Source of the DNA: Halomonas sp. S3-1-1
GTDB lineage: Bacteria > Pseudomonadota > Gammaproteobacteria > Pseudomonadales > Halomonadaceae
Length of the DNA stretch: 64,000 bases
NCBI RefSeq assembly: GCF_023757625.1
Contig: NZ_JALGBZ010000002.1
Coordinates: 744,001 to 808,000 of the forward strand
Direction: 5' to 3'
The position numbers and the translations under genes are program-made. This document shows, piece by piece, positions 1 to 8,583 of the stretch. Under the pieces are notes generated by a model that saw only the letters and a list, made by a program, of their open reading frames with translations, was not told the DNA's origin and did not search any database. Position 1 is the first letter of the stretch. Every line of letters starts with the position of its first letter.

Positions 1-428
1 GCGGTGGAGGCATCGATGGCCGCCATGTCGTCCGCCATGCGGTATGAGTAGTCAAGACTTGCCACGCCCAGAAACACGCCGCAGTCGCTGCCGCGAAGCG
101 TCGAGGCTTTGATGCCAGCGCTTTCGATGGCCTCCCAGGCAAGTTCGAGCAGCATGCGCTGCTGCGGATCCATATTGGCCGCCTCGCGCGGGGAGATGCC
201 GAAAAAGTCCGCATCAAAACCGCTGATATCGCCAAGGCTTCCCGCCGCGAAGCTCACGCTGGTACCGGGGTGGCGTTTATCCGGGTGCCAGTAAGTCTCC
301 TGACTCCAGCGGTCGGGTGCCACGCGTGTTACCAGATCTTTTTCGGCCTGTAGATTTTGCCAGAACGTTTCAGGGGTGGTGCCGGGGAAACGATGGGCGG
401 CGCCAATGATGGCAACGCGTTTAGTCAT
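1..428 (-). CDS. Type I polyketide/fatty-acid synthase, N-terminal ketosynthase fragment (cut by window edge)
   Basis: Reading from the ATG at 428 leftwards gives an uninterrupted frame of about 142 codons that leaves the window. The residues seen are the start of a type I beta-ketoacyl synthase domain: VAIIGAAHRFPG at the N-terminus, FFGISPREAANMDPQQRML near residue 75, then LAWEAIESAG. The active-site Cys and the two His lie beyond the edge, so activity and downstream domains cannot be judged. The start overlaps the stop of the neighbouring membrane-enzyme gene by 4 bp (ATGA), implying translational coupling in the capsule operon. Known parallels are RkpA of Sinorhizobium and WcbR of Burkholderia, synthase-like proteins of capsule loci thought to make a special acyl chain. 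That role here is inference from the neighbours. Confidence 0.88.
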   Translation of the reverse strand, partial: MTKRVAIIGAAHRFPGTTPETFWQNLQAEKDLVTRVAPDRWSQETYWHPDKRHPGTSVSFAAGSLGDISGFDADFFGISPREAANMDPQQRMLLELAWEAIESAGIKASTLRGSDCGVFLGVASLDYSYRMADDMAAIDAST

Positions 429-2032
429 TCTTGCTCCTGCGGTTCTGGGGCTGCCTTGTTCCATTCGCTACTCATACCGCGCCCGACTGCTCGCTCGAAC
501 AAGGCAGAGCCCAGTTCGTGCGCCTTTAGATCGACCGGGGAGCCATGTACAGGGCTCTTTCGCTCGGTCGACCATATCATGTAGGGCGTTTCACCCCTAG
601 GGTCGCCAAAATGAGCGTAGGCCTCGGGTAAAATGGGCACGTGGTCACCGTAAAAGGCCAACAGGCCCGCGCGTGGGGCGCGAGTAAGCGACGCCTTTAG
701 CTGCTCGATCATCGTGTCCGCTTCGCTCAAGTGCTTCAAGTAGACCGCAAGGTCGCGCAAATGAGTGGCCAGCGGCCAGCGAGCGGCAGGCAGCAGTTTG
801 GCGGCACTTGGCTCGTTGGGCGCTTCCAAGTGTAGCGGCCCGTGATTTTCCATGGTCATGACGAAGATAAATAGCGGCCTATTATCGTCATCTTCGAGCA
901 GACGTCCAACCTTTCGTGCAACGGCCAGGTCGCCGGTGTACTGACCGAGCTTGTCCTCGGTGGTGAAGTCGCTGACGTCGATGAAGGTTTCGAAACCGAG
1001 ATTGGGAAATACTCGGTCGCGCTTATAGAAGGTGGAATGGTAAGGGTGTACGCAAATCGTGCGATAGCCGCAGGCCTTGAACGCCGAGGCGAGACTGGGA
1101 AGACCCTGGCGGGCGAGCGTATGGTAGGGGTTGAACTGGCGTGCCCCCCAGGCGCTAGCGGGCAGGCCCGTTAGCACGGCGCATTCGGTGCGTACGGTGT
1201 TGGCGCCCCAAGCCGGTACGCGTAGCGCTCCTTGCTGCAACGCTTGGGCTTGGGTTTCGTCGAAGTGGCTCAGCACCTCTTGAGGGATCTCGCCGCACCA
1301 AGGCCTGGGATCGAAAAATGATTCAGACTGCACTAACACTACGTGAGGGCATTCTGGCTGAGCGCGGCGATTTATCGGCCGTTGATTGAACGGCGCCTGC
1401 GTCGAGGTAGGGGGCTGAGAGCGAAATAGCGCGACGCCGTATAGCCATAGGCTGGTAAAGAGCCCGAAGGCGTGCATGTCTGCTTCGGGTGCAAAGGTGG
1501 GAGGTGGGCACTGTTTCAATCCCCATACCACCAAAAACGCACCGGCTACCGTGAGAATTAGCAGTGGAGTCAGTACCGCCAGCGCGCTCGCACGGCTGAC
1601 AAGCGGGAGCTCGAAATACCAAAACGCGGCGATGGCCAGCGCCCCGGCGGTGCTTGCGGCAATGGCAAGGCCGATGCCGAAAAAGGGCACATAGAGGCGC
1701 GGATGACGTATCGCATCCCAAAAGTACTCGAAATCATGGCAGATGAAAGGTTCCTTGAGCGTGCGCGACTTGGTGTTGCTGGACTGTACGACCACCAGCG
1801 TCAGCGACAGCGCAAGCACGACGGCAAACCAGGGGCGCTGGAGCGCCAGGCTGAAAATGCCGAAGAGCAGACACCAGCTACCCACATGAACGCCGTTGAA
1901 CGCTAGCGAGCGCTTGAGAAAATAGGTGGGCCGCGGGCGCAGGCAGGCTTCCATGACGAAGCTTGCGACCAATCCCATCAAAAAGGGCGCCCATAGCGCC
2001 AGAACGACATCGTGTATCAAAGCGCTGATCAC
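425..2032 (-). CDS. Capsule-locus membrane phosphotransferase of the LTA synthase/sulfatase fold (RkpI/WcbQ-like)
   Basis: About 535 aa. Several hydrophobic segments fill the first ~200 residues, followed by an extracytoplasmic alkaline-phosphatase-superfamily domain. That domain shows VLVQSESFFDPR, the nucleophile block NTVRTECAVLTG, TMENHGP and YGDHVP, the metal and active-site motifs of LtaS/OpgB-type enzymes. Such enzymes transfer phosphoglycerol or related headgroups; the substrate here is unknown. I place the start at GTG 2032, which overlaps the upstream stop as GTGA and has a GGGG stretch about ten bases before it. A longer frame to 2095 exists but would run 67 bp into the upstream gene. 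Related proteins sit in the rkp and wcb capsule clusters beside a synthase, an SDR and KpsS/KpsC proteins, the same set as here. Confidence 0.8.
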   Translation of the reverse strand: MISALIHDVVLALWAPFLMGLVASFVMEACLRPRPTYFLKRSLAFNGVHVGSWCLLFGIFSLALQRPWFAVVLALSLTLVVVQSSNTKSRTLKEPFICHDFEYFWDAIRHPRLYVPFFGIGLAIAASTAGALAIAAFWYFELPLVSRASALAVLTPLLILTVAGAFLVVWGLKQCPPPTFAPEADMHAFGLFTSLWLYGVALFRSQPPTSTQAPFNQRPINRRAQPECPHVVLVQSESFFDPRPWCGEIPQEVLSHFDETQAQALQQGALRVPAWGANTVRTECAVLTGLPASAWGARQFNPYHTLARQGLPSLASAFKACGYRTICVHPYHSTFYKRDRVFPNLGFETFIDVSDFTTEDKLGQYTGDLAVARKVGRLLEDDDNRPLFIFVMTMENHGPLHLEAPNEPSAAKLLPAARWPLATHLRDLAVYLKHLSEADTMIEQLKASLTRAPRAGLLAFYGDHVPILPEAYAHFGDPRGETPYMIWSTERKSPVHGSPVDLKAHELGSALFERAVGRGMSSEWNKAAPEPQEQE

Positions 2033-2841
2033 TGATCGAACCCCAAACGCTTGACCAACCACTGCGAGATTCCCGCCGGCAGCACTGCCAGCCACCAGCT
2101 ACCGAAGTTGAGGGGAAAGGGAAAGCTCACCCTCGCGCGATTGGCGTCGATACCGCGCTTGATCACGCGAGCGGCGCGCTCTGGCGGCCACTCCCAAGGC
2201 TTCGGGCCGGGCATGGCGTTGCACATGCGCGAGGTCACGTAGCCTGGCATGATCACGGTCACTCCCACGTTGTAAGGAGCCAGCAAGCCCCGAAGGGCTT
2301 CGCCGTACGCCTTGATGCCCGCTTTACTGGCGCTATAGCTAGGCGTAGTGGGCAGCCCGTGCCAACCGGCGAGCGAGCTTATGAGAACCAACTGTCCCTT
2401 GCCGCACGCTTTCATGGCGGGCACCAAGTGACGTGTCATGTCGATGGGTGTTTTCAGGTTGATATCCAATAGCGCGCAAACGTCTTCCCAGTCTTCGAGT
2501 TCGCCTGGGCCGGTTGGGTGGGTGTTTTTACCTGCACAGGCGATCATGACGTCTGGAACCTGCTGCTCGCAGATGTGCTGCAGCCACTCGCCCAAGGCAT
2601 TTTCATTGGTCAGATCAATGCTTGAGCAGGTAACGTGCGCGCCTGATGCCCGGCACTTGTCGGCGACCAGAGAAAGCTCTGTTGCCTGGCGCCCATGAAG
2701 CACGAGGTGGCAACCCGGGGCGGCGTAGAGTTTTGCCAGCGCACCACCGATAGCGCCAGTGGCGCCGGTAATCAGCACGCAGCGGGTGGCGTTAACAGCG
2801 TGTTCATTATCTTTTGCGTTAGATGGCATAGGGTCGCTCAA
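2029..2841 (-). CDS. Short-chain dehydrogenase/reductase of the capsule cassette (RkpH/WcbP-like)
   Basis: 270 aa, classical SDR. The Rossmann glycine motif TGATGAIG lies near residue 25, the CAGKN segment near 100, the catalytic Ser in LISSLAG and the YSASK Tyr/Lys pair near 170. The C-terminus carries a hydrophobic stretch (SWWLAVLPAG) that may touch the membrane. I accept the TTG start at 2841 because it forms a TTGA overlap with the upstream stop and has GGAG eight bases before it; an ATG at 2829 is the alternative. The family reduces keto groups using NAD(P)H. Beside a polyketide-type synthase the natural guess is reduction of a beta-keto acyl intermediate, but this is inference. Confidence 0.82.
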   Translation of the reverse strand: MSDPMPSNAKDNEHAVNATRCVLITGATGAIGGALAKLYAAPGCHLVLHGRQATELSLVADKCRASGAHVTCSSIDLTNENALGEWLQHICEQQVPDVMIACAGKNTHPTGPGELEDWEDVCALLDINLKTPIDMTRHLVPAMKACGKGQLVLISSLAGWHGLPTTPSYSASKAGIKAYGEALRGLLAPYNVGVTVIMPGYVTSRMCNAMPGPKPWEWPPERAARVIKRGIDANRARVSFPFPLNFGSWWLAVLPAGISQWLVKRLGFDQ

Positions 2842-4070
2842 AGCAGCTTCTCCAACGGCGACGGACAGGTTGTAAGCGTATTAGCGGAATTGTTCACCGC
2901 GAGCTCGATTCCGGGCTGGCAGTAGAAACCGCCGTTGACCTGAACGGTATGCATCACTGTCTTTCGGAAGTGGTCGAACAGCTCGCCGTTGGGTGGGGGT
3001 GGCGACTGCCAGAACTCATCCAACAGACCGTCGCAGGTGAGACCCGAAAGATTATAGATTGGGTCGCTCAGCGCAAAGGTCGGACAGGCGTTTTCAAGAG
3101 ACACGATTCCCACGGTACTGTTCACCGTGACCGTGCCGGCGGCATGTCTAAGAAGCGCTTCGAGATCGCCGGATTCGAGATAGACGATGCGCTCCTGTAA
3201 ACCGTAAAACCGAGCCAATCGTTGAACGGTATGCGTATGGCTAACCAGCAGCATGTCCAACGGGTGATTTTTGATGCATAAAAGCGCATCGCTCGGGGCA
3301 TGTTCAGCAAACGAGCCCATGACGTGATCCATGACCTCGGCCATGTCGGCGTAGGGAGAATGATCGCGAATTTGGGCATCGGTGTTGAGCTGGAGCGGCA
3401 GCAAGAAAAAGGGTCGGCTGCCCTCTATAAGGCGATTGACACGCTTGGTGTCCAGTTTTTTCCAGCGCTTGAGCAACGTGAACCTCTTGATGTAGCCGGC
3501 GTACTCCTTGGGCGCGGTGATGCCGGCATGGTTACGATAGCGCGGGGCAACGATAGGATTGGCAAGCCCGGCCAAGTGATAGGCCACATCGTGACGAGCG
3601 CGGAGCTTGAAAGAGGATTTGAAGCGCACCGGTTTGGGCAGTTCGGGAAGCATTTTGCCGGTCTCGAAAAACCACGCCGGATCCTTGGGCAGCAGCGAAT
3701 GACCGTTGACACCTTCGCGCTCTAGCGTGATCCAAAAAGGTCTAAAGTAGCCTTCTTCGAACACGTGGGTGCGAATACCTGTTGCCTGCGCATTTTCGAT
3801 TGCCGGTAAGTGAACGGGGCGGCGATCACCAAAGAGTACCTGGTCAGTAATGGCGTAACGCTGCCAGAGCGTTCGAAGGTAGTCGGGCAGCTCGGCGAGG
3901 GGGCCGCGAAATACATGGCTTTTGCCGAGTGTGCCTTGCCAGTAGGCGATGTCCCCGGCGTTGAAGTGCACCTTGACGACACGGTGCCCGTCATCGATAA
4001 GCTTTTTTGCCAAGCGCTGATAAAAGGGCGAACAGACGCCTTGTAAAAATAAGAACGCGCGCTTTTGCAT
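2838..4070 (-). CDS. kpsS: Capsular polysaccharide beta-Kdo transferase, KpsS-like
   Basis: About 410 aa, close to E. coli KpsS (~390 aa). The N-terminus reads MQKRAFLFLQGVCSPFYQRL, typical of KpsS/LipB proteins. A late block (GTVTVNSTVGIVSLENACPTFAL) matches the family's conserved nucleotide-sugar-binding region. I use ATG 4070 because the preceding kpsC gene stops at 4075; a longer frame to 4133 would overlap kpsC by about 60 bp. KpsS adds the first Kdo residue to lyso-phosphatidylglycerol, starting the poly-Kdo linker that anchors capsules of the ABC-2 export type. It acts at the cytoplasmic face of the inner membrane with KpsC, encoded directly upstream. Confidence 0.85.
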   Translation of the reverse strand: MQKRAFLFLQGVCSPFYQRLAKKLIDDGHRVVKVHFNAGDIAYWQGTLGKSHVFRGPLAELPDYLRTLWQRYAITDQVLFGDRRPVHLPAIENAQATGIRTHVFEEGYFRPFWITLEREGVNGHSLLPKDPAWFFETGKMLPELPKPVRFKSSFKLRARHDVAYHLAGLANPIVAPRYRNHAGITAPKEYAGYIKRFTLLKRWKKLDTKRVNRLIEGSRPFFLLPLQLNTDAQIRDHSPYADMAEVMDHVMGSFAEHAPSDALLCIKNHPLDMLLVSHTHTVQRLARFYGLQERIVYLESGDLEALLRHAAGTVTVNSTVGIVSLENACPTFALSDPIYNLSGLTCDGLLDEFWQSPPPPNGELFDHFRKTVMHTVQVNGGFYCQPGIELAVNNSANTLTTCPSPLEKLL

Positions 4071-4074
4071 GGAC

Positions 4075-6096
4075 TCAGTGGCTTCCAACCCAGAAATGAC
4101 GGTAATAACGATAGAGTCGCTGCTTGATACCAAGTGCAGTCGATTTCCTGCGCGCCTGCTCTATGAGTGTGACTGCGGTTTCGGCGTTGCAGAGCTGACG
4201 AGTGTGAGGATCGACGTAAACGGGGTAGCGTATCAGCGTACCAGCGACCAGCTCGTTCAAAGCGAGTCGCCGTTTGCGTCTGGGACAGCGCATGGCGTCA
4301 TTGGTCAACCCCCAGCCTGCATAGAAAGGCAGCCCGTAGGTCGTTACCTGACAGCCACGCAACAAAGCCTCAAAGCCGGTCAGCGAACTCATGGTATGAA
4401 CCGCATCGACACATTCCAGTAAAGCTGAAATGTCCAGCTGACTGGCGTCGAGATCATACAGGCTTGATGCTTCTTTATCGAGTTTGCCTACCCGAGCGCC
4501 GGTGAGGACATCCGGATGCGCCTTGTAAATGATGAACGCATTGGGGCAGGCGGCGCGCGCCGCTTTTAGCAGCGCGCTGTTGGTCGATACCTGCGGCGAG
4601 CCCGTGGCGATCGAGGCGTCGCTCTCAACTTGGCCGGGCACTAAAATGGCGTGCGCTCCCTCGGGGAGCTCGAGCGAGGTGGTTCCCGGTACATTATATT
4701 TCGAGAGTTTGAGCGCGACCAGCCGTGCCCGGAGCGTAGCGGCGCGCTCGAGCTCGGCATCGGTGAATACGCTTTCGTTTAAAAGCGTTTCCAGATCGCT
4801 TGGCTGGCCTGGATCGTAGTAAATGCCCTGGCGGTCGATCACCAGCGACAGTGGCCGTGTCAGATCGACGCCGAGCCCTACTGAGCGTATGAACCCGTCC
4901 TCCATACGCCATAGCCGATCGAGGTGCGCGCGGTGACGCTGTTTGAACGCCTCATCGATACGACTCGACCATACCAGCAGGTGTGTCGCGCCTCGATTCG
5001 CCGTCGGATGTGCGGCATTGGGAAGTGTTTTTTGAAAATCGACTTCAGCACCCGGGCCCAGAAAATCGGCGACGAAACCGCGCTTCCAGAGTGAGAAGCC
5101 GCAAGCCTGCCACTGGCCTTGCAGCCGTTCCTTTTGGCGCTTCTGATCGGCGATCAGGGCGATCGTGGCCACCAGCGTACTGGGCTCGCCAGTGTAAGGG
5201 TTGGCGTAACGGCAATAACGCAGATAGGCCGCAGCGAATACCTCATCCAGTTGACGCTTGACGCGTCGCCGCGTGCACGTAAGCCGATCCTGCGTCAAAC
5301 CCCAGCCAGCATAGAAGGGTAAACCGAAACAGTGCACCTTTTTGCCGGCCATGAGCGCTTCGAACCCCAATTGACTCGTCACTACGTAAACCGTGTGTAC
5401 TCGATCAAAAAGCGCCCAAGGATTGAGGTTCTCACTGATCACACGACAGCGCGGGTGGTCGATGGCGCGTGTCAGGTGGCCTTCTTTGATACCCGCGATG
5501 ACATCCGGATGAATCTTGACCCAGAGCGTGCTGTGAGGATGTTCTTCGAGCGCGCGTTCAAGCATCTCATTAAAGCTTTCCGCCGTCGCGCCGCCGTAGT
5601 TGATCGAGGCGTCGCCCTTGGTTTGATCCACCACCAGCACATTGGCCTTTGGTTCGCTTTCCAAAGGCGTATCCGGGGCATGGTTGTATTTCGATAGTCG
5701 CTCGCGCTTTAGCAGGGCCATGCAGTGCTTGGCCAGGGTCCGTTCGCTTTCATCGAAAATGGTATGGTTCAAGGCGTTTTCGAGATCGCTTGGACGCGAA
5801 GCGTCGTAATAGATACCGCTGTAATCCACGACCAGGCTATGGGGCTGATACCCGTGCGCGCCAAGACCGAGCGAACGCAGAAAGCCATCCTCGAGCGACA
5901 GGTAGGGCAGGGCATGGCGTCTTGCCAAGCGCCGGGCTTTTTGGCTGGTAGGCTTGAGCCCCCAGCCCATTACAGCGTTTGGCAAGGGCATAAAAGGGCG
6001 AAGGCGTACGGACTTATCGAATTCAGGCAAAAACGTATGAAGGGAGGTGATGTTGGCTATCCCTGATGAGGTGTATCCTGCTGTTTTTTTTGCCAT
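4075..6096 (-). CDS. kpsC: Capsular polysaccharide beta-Kdo transferase KpsC, two-module
   Basis: 673 aa, essentially the length of E. coli KpsC. The protein is an internal duplication. Module one has SLEDGFLRSLGLG near residue 67, SGIYYDASRPSDLE near 93, KIHPDV near 194 and GLPFYAGWGLT near 258. Module two repeats these as RMEDGFIRSVGLG near 397, QGIYYDPGQPSDLE near 423, then KAHPDV and a second GLPFYAGWGLT. The two halves are known to be Kdo transferases of different linkage that alternate to extend the poly-Kdo linker begun by KpsS. It is the first gene of the leftward capsule run. The start ATG 6096 has no clear ribosome binding site, and an A8 tract lies in codons 2-5, a possible slippage site. 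Confidence 0.9.
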   Translation of the reverse strand: MAKKTAGYTSSGIANITSLHTFLPEFDKSVRLRPFMPLPNAVMGWGLKPTSQKARRLARRHALPYLSLEDGFLRSLGLGAHGYQPHSLVVDYSGIYYDASRPSDLENALNHTIFDESERTLAKHCMALLKRERLSKYNHAPDTPLESEPKANVLVVDQTKGDASINYGGATAESFNEMLERALEEHPHSTLWVKIHPDVIAGIKEGHLTRAIDHPRCRVISENLNPWALFDRVHTVYVVTSQLGFEALMAGKKVHCFGLPFYAGWGLTQDRLTCTRRRVKRQLDEVFAAAYLRYCRYANPYTGEPSTLVATIALIADQKRQKERLQGQWQACGFSLWKRGFVADFLGPGAEVDFQKTLPNAAHPTANRGATHLLVWSSRIDEAFKQRHRAHLDRLWRMEDGFIRSVGLGVDLTRPLSLVIDRQGIYYDPGQPSDLETLLNESVFTDAELERAATLRARLVALKLSKYNVPGTTSLELPEGAHAILVPGQVESDASIATGSPQVSTNSALLKAARAACPNAFIIYKAHPDVLTGARVGKLDKEASSLYDLDASQLDISALLECVDAVHTMSSLTGFEALLRGCQVTTYGLPFYAGWGLTNDAMRCPRRKRRLALNELVAGTLIRYPVYVDPHTRQLCNAETAVTLIEQARRKSTALGIKQRLYRYYRHFWVGSH

Positions 6097-6373
6097 GAAA
6101 TGCCATGAGTTAAATATGAAAAGCGCTGGTTAATGTGTAATGTTACGCAATTTGGCCCTTTGAAAGCCAGAGAGTGTATGACAATGATGGACGAATCTTA
6201 TGAACAATGGCTTGGTTAGTGACCTTCCTCATATAAGCGATTAAGGTATATACCACTCGTGAGTAAGTATAAAAGTAGAAGGTATGTGGTAGTTGCGGCA
6301 CGTTTATCATGGTATCTCACCAATGGGATCTATTTGACAGTTGAAAAGTTGGCTGGGCCAACGAACGCTTGCC
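6097..6373. promoter_or_regulatory. Divergent intergenic region between kpsC and the diguanylate cyclase
   Basis: About 280 bp, visibly richer in A and T than the flanking genes, and the only place from which both the leftward capsule run and the rightward cyclase gene could be transcribed. It holds a perfect 10-bp palindrome GGTATATACC at 6245-6254 and several TATA-like stretches (6245-6275). I could not assign -35/-10 boxes with confidence on either strand. No gene is seen here. Confidence 0.45.
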
Positions 6374-8464
6374 ATGCGCCTTGCCACATCGTTTTATCGC
6401 GAGCGCCTATATCAGAGGGCGGTCAAACTCATCAATGAGCAGGAATTCCCGGTGCTGCCAGCCCCGTTACGAACAAGAATGACCCTCTTTCGCTCGCTAA
6501 AAGGCCGGCTGCTGATGGGGCTTTCCATCACCCTGCTAGTGCTGGCGGCCGTCATGTTGGGACTTGCCTGGCAAGTGGGTAAGAACATGCTTCAGGCGTC
6601 CAACGTTACCCACTTGCGCTACGAGGCCAATATTCTCGCCGATGAACTGACCCAGCAGGTCGAGAACCGCATCGATGCGCTGCAGCGGTTCAGCAGTGCC
6701 ATTGGTGCCGCTGACGATCCCGCTTGGGTTCAGTACGAGTTGGCCAAAAACGACTCGCTGCTCTCCTGGTTCGAAGGTATCGTGATCAGTAATGAAGCCG
6801 GAACGATCATCGCTGATTGGCCAAGCGTGATCGGCCGGGTAGGTCTTGAAACACGCGACCAGGAATATTTTAGGATGCTTCAGGGGACGCGAAGCCCCTA
6901 CGTCAGCGAGCCCTTCGTGGGGCGGGCTACCAATACGCCGGTGATATTGGTCAGCGTGCCGCGCCTGGACAGTGCCGGTAACTTTCGCGGTACGGTGGGC
7001 GGCGTTGTACGCCTCGATGCCGGCGGGCTTTTTAATCGGCTGGCCAAAATTCGCTTGGGAGAAAACGGTTTTTCGGCCATTTTTACCGCCTCAGGACACA
7101 TTCTCTACCACCCGGATAACGCACGCGTGAACACACCCGTGAATTCCCTCGAGGATTTTCCCTGGCTCGATTTGGCGCTGGATGGCTGGGAGGGCGACGG
7201 TCTCGGTGATCTTCTCAATGGCCAGAGCGCCTACCAATCCTATTCTCAGGTATGGCCCGCTAACTGGATCGTGGGGCTCTATTTGCCGGTCGATCAGGCA
7301 CAGGCGCCGCTGTCCGGTTTTATCTATCGGCTATGGTGGATCTGGGTGGCGCTGGCGCTTTTGCTAATGCCGCTGCTTTGGTGGTTGTTGGCGCGCATTC
7401 TGTCACCGCTGAATCGGCTGGAAGCGCAGATCGATGAAGTTGGGCGCGCCGAGCGCTCCCATGTGGAGCTCGCCACCAGCATGCACGAGTTGCAGGAAGT
7501 GGCGAATACCTTCAACCGCGTCGAAGACGAACGCCAGCAGCTGTTGAAAAACCTCCACGAGCGCGAGGCGTTTTTGGACTCGGTGCTCAACTCGAGCCCG
7601 GAAGGCATGTTCGTGGCCAACTTCGACGGCGCGATCACTTACATGAACCCGGCGCTCTTGACGATGCTGGACATTCCCAAAGAGACGCTCATGCAGGAGT
7701 GGCTCAAACAGATTCACCCGGACGATTATCAGGGCGCCATCGATCTTTGGCAGCATAGCCTTAAAAGCGGCCAGGATTACATCCGTCAGCTGCGATTCAT
7801 TAAAAACGACAGCGAAACCCTTTGGCTCGATATTCATGCCCGGGTGGTCATGCTATCGCAAAGCGGCCACTCGCTGGGGCTGGTTGGCGTGGTCAAGGAC
7901 ATCACCGAGCGCCGCCAACAGGAGGCGCTCCAGCGCTGGGAAGCAGAGCACGACCCGCTAACAGGCCTCCTGAATCGGCGCGGGTTTTTGCGCCGCTTGG
8001 ATGAAGCCTATGCCGATTTCCAAAAAACCAGCACGCCCTCTGTGTTGTTGTTGTTCGATCTCGATCACTTCAAGCCGATTAACGATGAGGGCGGCCATGC
8101 CTTGGGTGACGAGATGCTTCGTCGGGTTGCACAGGTCATTGCCTGGGAGGTTCGCCGCAGTGATCACGTAGCGCGCCAGGGTGGCGACGAGTTTGGCGTA
8201 CTGCTACCAAGTTGTACGATCGTGCAGGCACAACGCATCGCCGAGTCGCTTCGCCAAGCGGTTAGCGAAGTATCGGTCACCCATGCCGGTAAGGTGTATA
8301 ACGTAACGCTTAGCATGGGCGTCACTCGCTTCAACGATGACGACGACTCGATCGATGACGTCCTGAACCGCGCCGACGCCGCCAGTTATGAAGCCAAGAA
8401 CCGTGGTCGTAACGATGTGGTTGTGAGCAACCCATGCGAGTTCGATCCCATAACGCTTTTTTGA
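6374..8464 (+). CDS. Membrane diguanylate cyclase: dCache sensor, PAS, GGDEF
   Basis: About 696 aa from ATG 6374. The frame is open back to a TTG at 6341, and ATG 6479, just before the first membrane helix, is another possible start. Order: N-terminal helix (LLMGLSITLLVLAAVML), periplasmic double-Cache-like sensor of ~250 residues, second helix (LWWIWVALALLLMPLLWWLL), HAMP-like linker, PAS domain (AFLDSVLNSSPEGMFVANFDG to GVVKDITERR), then the cyclase domain with DPLTGLLNRRGF, FDLDHFKPIND and GGDEF near residue 603. The active motif is intact and RRSD, five residues before it, is the RxxD inhibitory site, so an active, product-inhibited cyclase is predicted. No EAL domain. It is divergent from the capsule operon. 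Confidence 0.92.
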   Translation: MRLATSFYRERLYQRAVKLINEQEFPVLPAPLRTRMTLFRSLKGRLLMGLSITLLVLAAVMLGLAWQVGKNMLQASNVTHLRYEANILADELTQQVENRIDALQRFSSAIGAADDPAWVQYELAKNDSLLSWFEGIVISNEAGTIIADWPSVIGRVGLETRDQEYFRMLQGTRSPYVSEPFVGRATNTPVILVSVPRLDSAGNFRGTVGGVVRLDAGGLFNRLAKIRLGENGFSAIFTASGHILYHPDNARVNTPVNSLEDFPWLDLALDGWEGDGLGDLLNGQSAYQSYSQVWPANWIVGLYLPVDQAQAPLSGFIYRLWWIWVALALLLMPLLWWLLARILSPLNRLEAQIDEVGRAERSHVELATSMHELQEVANTFNRVEDERQQLLKNLHEREAFLDSVLNSSPEGMFVANFDGAITYMNPALLTMLDIPKETLMQEWLKQIHPDDYQGAIDLWQHSLKSGQDYIRQLRFIKNDSETLWLDIHARVVMLSQSGHSLGLVGVVKDITERRQQEALQRWEAEHDPLTGLLNRRGFLRRLDEAYADFQKTSTPSVLLLFDLDHFKPINDEGGHALGDEMLRRVAQVIAWEVRRSDHVARQGGDEFGVLLPSCTIVQAQRIAESLRQAVSEVSVTHAGKVYNVTLSMGVTRFNDDDDSIDDVLNRADAASYEAKNRGRNDVVVSNPCEFDPITLF

Positions 8465-8583
8465 TGACTGGGAGTAGACCTCTTCCGGGTTGGATCGCGC
8501 GTACGGTTGACCATTCTATGTTATGGCCCGACGAGCAACGTTAAAAACATGCCGTCGGCGCGCCACTTGATGAGAGTGAATCC

